Shown here one piece after another: positions 57,310-64,000 of a stretch of 64,000 nt of DNA. The notes under the pieces were generated by a model. That model searched no databases, was not told the origin of the DNA, and saw only the letters and a list, made by a program, of their open reading frames with translations. Source of the DNA: Dryococelus australis (Eukaryota > Arthropoda > Insecta > Phasmatodea > Phasmatidae). The translations under genes and the position numbers were made by a program. The DNA lies in assembly GCA_029891345.1 (NCBI GenBank), contig CM056998.1, positions 172,880,332 to 172,944,331 of the forward strand, given 5' to 3'. Positions within the stretch are counted from its first letter, which is position 1. Each line of letters starts with the position of its first letter.

Positions 57310-59842
57310 CACAACTGGAAATCTAGGGTTTCGGGTACCAACACACATCTTACACTGCAAAAAATATTGTTTTAAGGGATAATCGTGTCTGTAAGCCTAT
57401 TGCACACGTAATTTTATTATTTTCTTTTGTACTTCATCTATATAAGTATAATATTATGTACATGTAAATTATCTATTCGTAGATGCTGGTATAATAACTT
57501 ATATAGTCACATTTCAAAGGTTGTTATAAAACGCTAATGATAAATCGATGATTCCAATTACCAAACGAATTTCTTTGAAAATTGCCTTAATAAGACTTTG
57601 CTCACTTGTCATCCATTGAAATACACCTATAATAAGAGCATGTATTTTTCTGTGAACTAATTAGCAGTTATGCTATAACTGTTTCTACGTCAGAGTGCCG
57701 AAGTCAATTTTTTGTACCGTCAACATGTTTTAAACTCTATCGGTGGTTCGAGTTTAACGGAACCCTTTGAAAGCAATAGTCAGTTTCTTCTGTCTGTCAT
57801 TGTGTGTCTTTCCACCAGAGGTTCCACTGTCGCATCTAGTTGAACAAGAGACACTGTGATACTTTTAGAAATAACCATTTATTACTATTTCTTCGGCGAT
57901 TCTATTCAAATGTGCAAAATAAAATATACCAGTAACAACTAGTACAATTTTATAATATTGTTTAGATTTGACACTTTGCATCCAACAGTATTCAAGCCAC
58001 TTCTTTCGCTATAATATATGCAATTCACTACTAGAATTTTGCCGAAGATGACACATTATATTTTTTTGTTTAACACCAGTGTCTAAATATGCGTAATTTC
58101 AACACTACGTGGCTCACCTATACTGAAATTTAAATTATTTTTGATAATTAATTTTGAGAAGAATTTTCTTAGTCACTAATTATTTATCATAATAATTTAT
58201 GACATTATAGTATATATATCATCTAACAAAGAATGTTGTAAAATAGTTTCATCAAATGCAATTTTAATTTAAAAAATACTCTGATAATAACTAACCTTCA
58301 ATCCACGGTAAGCTTATTTTTCCATTGACCTGGACAACTGCTATAATTTTTTTTTCAAATACCTTTACACGGAGTTATTCTTGTGTGTTAGTACGGGAAG
58401 ATTCAATAATACCCTTCCGTTAATTTTTTTAATACGTTGTAAAAATATTTATAGTAAATATATCTAAATATATCATGAATATGATTAGGGTGTTGAATCT
58501 ACATTCATGTGCCAATAATATAGCTGTGGAGGTAAGGCGTGAAATTTTTGTTTTTATTATTTCACCAAAATTACATGAAAGAGTATCAGTATACATAAGT
58601 GGAAACTATGGACATTTTTTCTTCTGGCCACATTTCTTCTTGGTACTTCCAGCAGTGTGACAGCGCCTGGCTGGAGAATTCCTGACTTGGAGACAGCGGC
58701 CATCCACAAGACCAACAACTGATAGGCTCTCCCGGTCTCGGCATCAGGGAACGGACCAATTGCTCCGACCCAGAAGTCTTAAACCAGCAGCTGCGAAACC
58801 AGGCCACCTCTGAGATTCCCTGTGAATGAAAAGCATTATCACTTTACGATTCCAGGACATTTCTGAAGAACAGTGCAAATACGACAAACAGTACAAGATA
58901 TGACGGTTATCATATAAAACGGTTTTTAAATGTTTAGATAGCAATATTCAATAAGTGACAGTGCACTTACGCAAGATAAAAACTCAATGCATGCATTACA
59001 ATGTAAAGAGGCTTCATAACTGCTAATAGAGAAATTATTCATCTTAGTGTAACGACAGAAGAATCAGGATCGTTACAGAAAGTATTTCATTATAGGAGCA
59101 TTACATTTCATAGATCTGTGCAAATTTTGTTCTTGGCTGTTAATATGTGTTCCATGGTTGTCACTAAAAGGTGAGAATTAACTAATATGTAAATTTTTTA
59201 TTAAGTCAAATGTTGCATAGATATGATAAACATGCGTTAATAGTTCGTATAATAAGCCCATAATGGTGGGTAATAATATTTGCTAAGCTACTATTGTCAA
59301 ATTTTCCAATAAAGCCTCCTAAATTTGAATATAGGAGAAAAATATAAATAAAAAAACCTATATGGCGATTGACGCGGGCTTTTAAAATCTTAAGACAAGT
59401 TAGCTACCTTGCTTTCGTTATTGGTATGGCTGGGAGAACATTCCATAAAAAAACAAATGTCCTAAGTTATAAATATATACAATATGGGGCGGAATTCAAC
59501 CAACAACCTTTGTAAGGTGATTCCTCATGCAAAATCAAGTGGGAAATATAGAGGACACACTATACCTAATCTTAATATTAGGGAGATATGCACCCTCGGA
59601 AATTGAGATTTTTAACAGTTATTTTCGCCAAATACAAAAACGTTTAACTTTTGACTTTGGTTTATTGGACATAACGTTGCAATTAACAAACCTGGTCCTC
59701 TGGTTGAAACTACGCAGGGTACACCGTGTTCGTGTCAATCGCACACAAAGTTTCGGCTGCAGTGATACAGTGGAGGAGAACTTTTTTCTTTAAACACTTC
59801 GCGTGAACCATACTTTAATAAGCTTACAGCACTTAAGCTAAA
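57310..59842. other. No feature recognised
   Basis: AT-rich except for a GC-richer block at 58625-58830, where a 73-codon minus frame contains several W, C and S residues. There is no recognisable domain, promoter or splice pattern to support a gene. Confidence 0.3.
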
Positions 59843-60264
59843 AGCTGTTAACGATAAAGTGAGCACTTTTGAAATCAACCTTAGAAAAAGTCACTGCCTC
59901 TGCCTGCATATATTTTAACGGGAGCAATGGGTGACATGCGCCCAGTATAGTTGGTATCTAACGAGGGACGGGAAAGTAGTTCCATATGTTCATGTCGAAC
60001 AAAATGTGTCAGGTAACTATTTGTGATAACTTACATTATTTCTTTAGCATTCTGAATTTTTAACACCTCAAAAAGAAAAAAATTAGCAGATTTGTAAAAT
60101 ATTTACTTTTCTAATAATTTCGTATTTCCGCTTGACCCGCGCATTAATAAGTGATGAGGCCCATGGCAATGTTAGTTTTACGTAAGGCGGAAGAACACAC
60201 AACGTGAATACAAGTAGATCTTAAGCAGTACTTTCAAAAGTGCTCATTTTATCGCGGACAGCTT
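59843..60264 (+). mobile_element. TIR element M1 (422 bp)
   Basis: AGCTGTTAACGATAAAGTGA to TTTTATCGCGGACAGCTT. Interior landmarks GAAATCAACC, GTCACTGCCTCTGCC, ATTTTAACGGGAGCAATG, CATGTCGAACAAAATG and AAGGCGGAAGAACACACAAC match copies at 27513 and 53410. Confidence 0.87.
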
Positions 60265-60390
60265 ATACCTGTTTGTTTCTAGCGACATTTTAAGAACTAC
60301 AGTGCAGACTCGGCTCGAATGTACGAAACTTCCTGCAGACATTTATACAACGACTGTCGCCAGATATGAGCCAAATGTTTTTAAAAATCC

Positions 60391-60392
60391 AT

Positions 60393-60429
<37 letters not shown>

Positions 60430-60430
60430 A
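60391..60430. repeat. (CA)n(TA)n microsatellite
   Basis: ACACAC for about 22 bp followed by TATATA for about 18 bp. Confidence 0.95.
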
Positions 60431-60444
60431 ACATACACACACTG

Positions 60445-61490
60445 GAGTTAAACAAAAAAAAAATTGTATCAAATGGTTTACTGAAAACTTATAAAACAAT
60501 TTATGGAAAAATTTCCAGCACTGATTTTCATCATATGTCGTAAAGATAGGCGTGGCTTGAATACAAACCAGCAAATGTATTTTCTGATAGTTGAACGCGA
60601 TGAGCGCAATAGTTCAACAAAGGACAGTTTAATTTAAGCGAGCTTATGATTTCCGCTTTAAATTTATAACAATACACACTGAAATGTTTGGTTTATGCGC
60701 GTATGTTTAGATCACATTTTATTATTTCATTACTTAATTTGATACAAAGTGTTATAATTTATTCTGTCCTATTAGTGACAAACTAAAGAGCTCTAAATTA
60801 ATCCTTTGTTGATTTTAGTATTAAACATATCAGCTCGAATTTTGATCTTGTTTCTATATCATATACATAGTTCCCTTTAAAAATATCGTTATAACCGATA
60901 ATTTTAAATTAGTGAAAAGCCAGTGGATGAAAAATATTTAAGTTGATAACATGCTGCTGGCTGGTGATTAAGTAGAGTAATTTGGACACTGCCACCTCAG
61001 ACTGTTTGAATATACCGCAAACCAGGGTAAATCTCTGTTAATCCGATTATATAAAAGTCATATTCAGTGAGGTATTTTATATTTCAACACAGTTTTCCCA
61101 GGTTGTGATACATCATTCATCTGAAACAATATTCAGTTTTTTAAAGTTAACATATTTTTATATATGAGCACCCGACTACGATTGTGCTGTACGAATTAAA
61201 TAAATCTCTATCTCATTAATCATTAAGATAGCTTTCTCCAGATGAGAAACAATAAATTTGTGTGTTGCTTTCGATTGGTTAAACTTTTCATTAGTTTATG
61301 TATATAATATTTAAGAGCCTAGTGCAATATATGTGGTTACTACGGTTACACAAAATAGGTATGTGTTCTATATTGTAAATAGTTATGACCCTTACGAAAT
61401 ATATGTGCTTACTAAGCTTACGCAAATGACGTAAGTAGTAGGAAATAAGTGATTCGGGGACACAGGTGATAGGAGCCGGCTTCGGCTTCA
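60445..61490. other. No feature recognised; short direct repeat
   Basis: AT-rich. AATATATGTGGTTACTACGG at 61327 and AATATATGTGCTTACTAAGC at 61398 are diverged direct repeats. Confidence 0.35.
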
Positions 61491-61496
61491 ACCGCC

Positions 61497-62060
61497 ACTA
61501 TCTTGGATTACTTCATTTCCGGACGCCATATTGGATTACTTAATTTCTGGTGGTCATCTGGGATTCCATTTCTTTCTGCTCTATCATTCCACCTTGGCAT
61601 CCACCATATTGGATTGCAATTTCTTAATGATCTATCAATCTACATCAGCATCCACCATCTTGGATTCCATTTCTTCATGTTCTATCATTCCACCTCGGCA
61701 TCCATCATCCTGGATTTCATTTCTTCATGCTATATCATTCCAGCTCAGCATCCACCATCTTGGATAACATTTATTCATGCTCTATCATTCCACCTTGGCA
61801 TCCACCATCTTGTATTTCATTTATTCATGCTTTGTCATTCCACCTTAGTGTCCACCATCTTGTATAACATTTCTTCATGCTCTATCATTCCACATCGGCA
61901 TACACCACCTTGGATTCTATTTCTTCATTCTATATAGTTTTATCTCGGCGTCCACCATCTTGGATTACATTTTTATTAGTTACCATAATGCCACATCATG
62001 CTCTATTATTCTGCTCATGTGACCACCATCTTGGAATCCATCTCTCCTCTCACATATGCT
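61497..62060 (+). repeat. Satellite-like tandem repeat, ~50 bp unit, about 11 copies
   Basis: Unit: CATCCACCATCTTGGATTCC, ATTTCTTCATGCTCTATCAT and TCCACCTCGG. Copies vary by substitution and small indels. Because 50 is not a multiple of 3, the frame cycles every 150 bp, and the 144-codon open frame at 61503-61937 (repeating IHHLG and HALSFHLG phrases) is explained by absence of stops in the repeat, not by coding. Confidence 0.9.
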
Positions 62061-62109
62061 TGATAACCATCTTGTTCGCCATCTTGTTTCCAGCAACCAT
62101 CTTGTTTCC

Positions 62110-62775
62110 CACTCCATGCACCTACACATAGACACCTACCTACTGCTCCACATACCCACAAACTCACTGTTCTTCTTACCTTCCCACCTACATACTGTGC
62201 TACCAACCTACCTACCATCTTAATTAACCACCTACTGTCCTACACATCTACCTGCCACTCCACCCATGTACCTGCTACTCTACTTATCTACCCACATACC
62301 CACTGCTCTATACATCTAACCACAAACCCACTGCTCTACCAACATACCTACCAACTGCTCTACATGACTACCCTCCCATTATTATTACACAATACCACTC
62401 TTATTACCTACCGACACACTTACTGTCCTACCCACCTGCACTCTAACAATTTACTGCTCTAACCACCTACTCACAACTCTAACAACAAACCCATCTACAT
62501 ACCCACCTACCTATTGCTAGACCTACACATCAAACTACATACTGCTCAACCCACCTACCCACCACTCAACTAACCTACATGCATACAAACTAATCCATCC
62601 ACCTACCCACTACCCTACCCCCTGTTCTACCAACCTACCCAAGTACCATTCTACTCACATACTACTCTACCCACATACCACCACTCCACTAACCACTTAC
62701 TGATCTACCCATATATCCACAACTCTAACAACAAACCAATTTACTTATCCACCGCTATATGTTAACTATTTTATA
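62110..62775. repeat. Low-complexity C/A/T tract (CTACCnACC type)
   Basis: For about 650 bp the plus strand is built from CTACCCACC, CTGCTCTAC, CCACATACC and CTACCAACC phrases with very little G. Confidence 0.85.
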
Positions 62776-63039
62776 TGATGAGCTGGGTATATTCATTTGT
62801 TGACTGGTTTGTCGGTGTCTCTTGCTTGTATGGCCTATAAGTATGGTAGTAGTGATGCCTGAAATTTATGAATGAGAACATTGCAGTAGTTTGGGTTGCC
62901 TGCAGGTTAAAAGTTTCTTTGATGGAATATCTTTGTCTCTGAATGTGACATGCCTGTATGGCTATTATGCAGGAGGACAGGAGGTATGATAACAGGTGAG
63001 GCGGTTTATATAAAAGGTCGAAATGTATGGCTTGAATAT

Positions 63040-64000
63040 TTTGTTGGTTAATCTGATGATATGAATTGTATGTTTTGGGTAGTGAGATGGGTAGAGCAAT
63101 AGGTAGGCGAGCAGGTGGTTAGAGTGGTAGGTAGAGCAGTGGGTAGAAGAGTAGGAGGGTAGAGTGTTAAGTAGGTGGGTACATCTGTAAGTAGAGCAGT
63201 TGGTGGGTAAGAATAGGGGATGGCGAGTGTTTAGTGGGTAGGTTGATAGAACCATAAGTAAGTCACTAATTAAAATAATAAGTGTTAGGTATGAAGAGTG
63301 GCGGATAGGACTGGTGGTGGGTAGGTGAGTATTTGAGTTGAGCCGAAGGTAGGTAGGTCGTTATGAAGGTGGGTAGAGCAGTAGGTGGTTAGGTGGGTAG
63401 AGAAATGTGTTGGTGGGGAGGTGGCTAGAGCAGTGGGTATGCAGGTAAGTATGTATAGTGGTGGGTATGTGGGTAGAGCATTGGTTGGAGTGGTGAGTAG
63501 GTGTGTAGAGCAGGAGGTGGTTAGGTAGTTGGGTAGGTGGGTGGAGCAATGGGTAGGTGGGAAGGTTAGAAGAGCAGTGGGTGTGTGGGTAGGTAGAATG
63601 GTAGGTAGTTGGTTATATTGGTTGAGCAGTAGGTATGTGTATAGGTTAGTAGAGCTTTAATAATTGGGTAGGGTGGTAGAGCGAAAGGTGGTTGCGTAAG
63701 TAGAGTGGTGGGTAGGTGGTTGGGTCTGTATATGGGTAGAGTTGTAGGTAGGTGGGTGTGTTTAGGTTTATAGATTGGTGGGTAAGACAGTGGGTGAGTA
63801 TATAGATAAGATGTTATATAAGTATGTTAGTATCATGGTGGGTAGGTGGTTAGAACAGTACATGGGCAGAGTGATGTCTGGGTACATAGGTGGAACAGTG
63901 GGTAGGGTAGGGGGTAGGCGGATAGATTTGTTTATATTCAGGTAGGTTAGTTGAGTGGTGGGTAGGGCAGTGGGTAGGTTGATGTGTGGGTCTAGTAATA
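63040..64000. repeat. Low-complexity G/A/T tract (GGTGGGTAG type), inverted counterpart of the previous tract
   Basis: GTGGGTAGAGCAGTAGGTAG, GGTAGGTGGG and GTGGTTAGG phrases fill the window to its end with almost no C. These are the reverse complement of the phrases at 62110-62775. The tract continues beyond the window. Confidence 0.88.

Noticed and set aside
58586-58830. Host exon in the GC-richer block
   Set aside because: A W/C/S-rich minus frame is open, but there is no clear splice acceptor or donor, no domain and no conserved neighbour.
61503-61937. 144-codon protein with histidine-rich repeats
   Set aside because: Explained by the 50 bp satellite; the period is not a multiple of 3 and no start context or domain is seen.
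63361-63549. 62-codon minus frame rich in P, H and T
   Set aside because: Translation of the GGTGGGTAG low-complexity tract.

Overview
This window reads as intergenic or intronic DNA from an invertebrate animal genome. It is AT-rich, has long microsatellites, tRNA-derived SINEs with Pol III A and B boxes, terminal-inverted-repeat (TIR) DNA transposons, an LTR retrotransposon of the Gypsy class and a pogo/jerky-type transposase. There is nothing bacterial: no operons, no Shine-Dalgarno-spaced genes and no long intact open frames. I cannot fix the phylum. The ~120 bp repeats built around GGTCAAGG and the CCATCTTGGATT satellite would suit a marine invertebrate such as a mollusc, but that is inference. 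I recognise no intact host gene.

Layout. 1-4.1 kb: two degenerate tandem arrays with ~270-300 bp monomers, separated by a dispersed ~430 bp repeat (R1) that recurs at 46.9 kb. 4.1-14.3 kb: mostly unassigned AT-rich sequence with a tRNA-like element, a 118 bp tandem repeat (11.1-11.5 kb) and short minisatellites. 14.3-24.5 kb: several copies of one tRNA-derived SINE family (S1), two long (AT)n tracts flanking a GGTCAAGG tandem repeat, and the first members of a TIR family with ends GGCTGTTCACG. 25.85-26.28 kb: a regular 41 bp minisatellite. 27.2-28.06 kb: a TIR element carrying a second, nested TIR element. 30.03-30.50 kb: three abutting palindromes, the last with perfect 60 bp unique arms. 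31.8-34.1 kb: an array related to those at the start but in the opposite orientation. 34.7-35.5 kb: a degenerate GATGGAAAGATT-type repeat. 36.6-37.8 kb: a DNA transposon inserted in a SINE. 37.85-38.56 kb: a decayed hAT transposase on the minus strand. 38.6-45.08 kb: a 5'-truncated, heavily mutated Gypsy element with a 2.08 kb 3' LTR. 47.57-48.87 kb: an internally deleted relative of it. 49.4-53.08 kb: a 3.6 kb CACTG-ended element, apparently inserted in an S1 SINE, that encloses a frameshifted pogo/jerky-type transposase with a C-terminal PHD-like finger. 53.4-60.3 kb: more TIR elements and SINEs. 61.5-64 kb: a 50 bp satellite, then a C-rich tract followed by its G-rich counterpart in inverted arrangement.

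The genes do not form a pathway. They are remnants of independent mobile elements, several nested in each other, which allows relative dating of insertions. I found no convincing undescribed functional system. The most unusual objects are the palindrome chain at 30 kb, a GA microsatellite that has grown out of the RNase H coding motif of the Gypsy element, and the nested SINE/CACTG-element/transposase structure at 49-53 kb.
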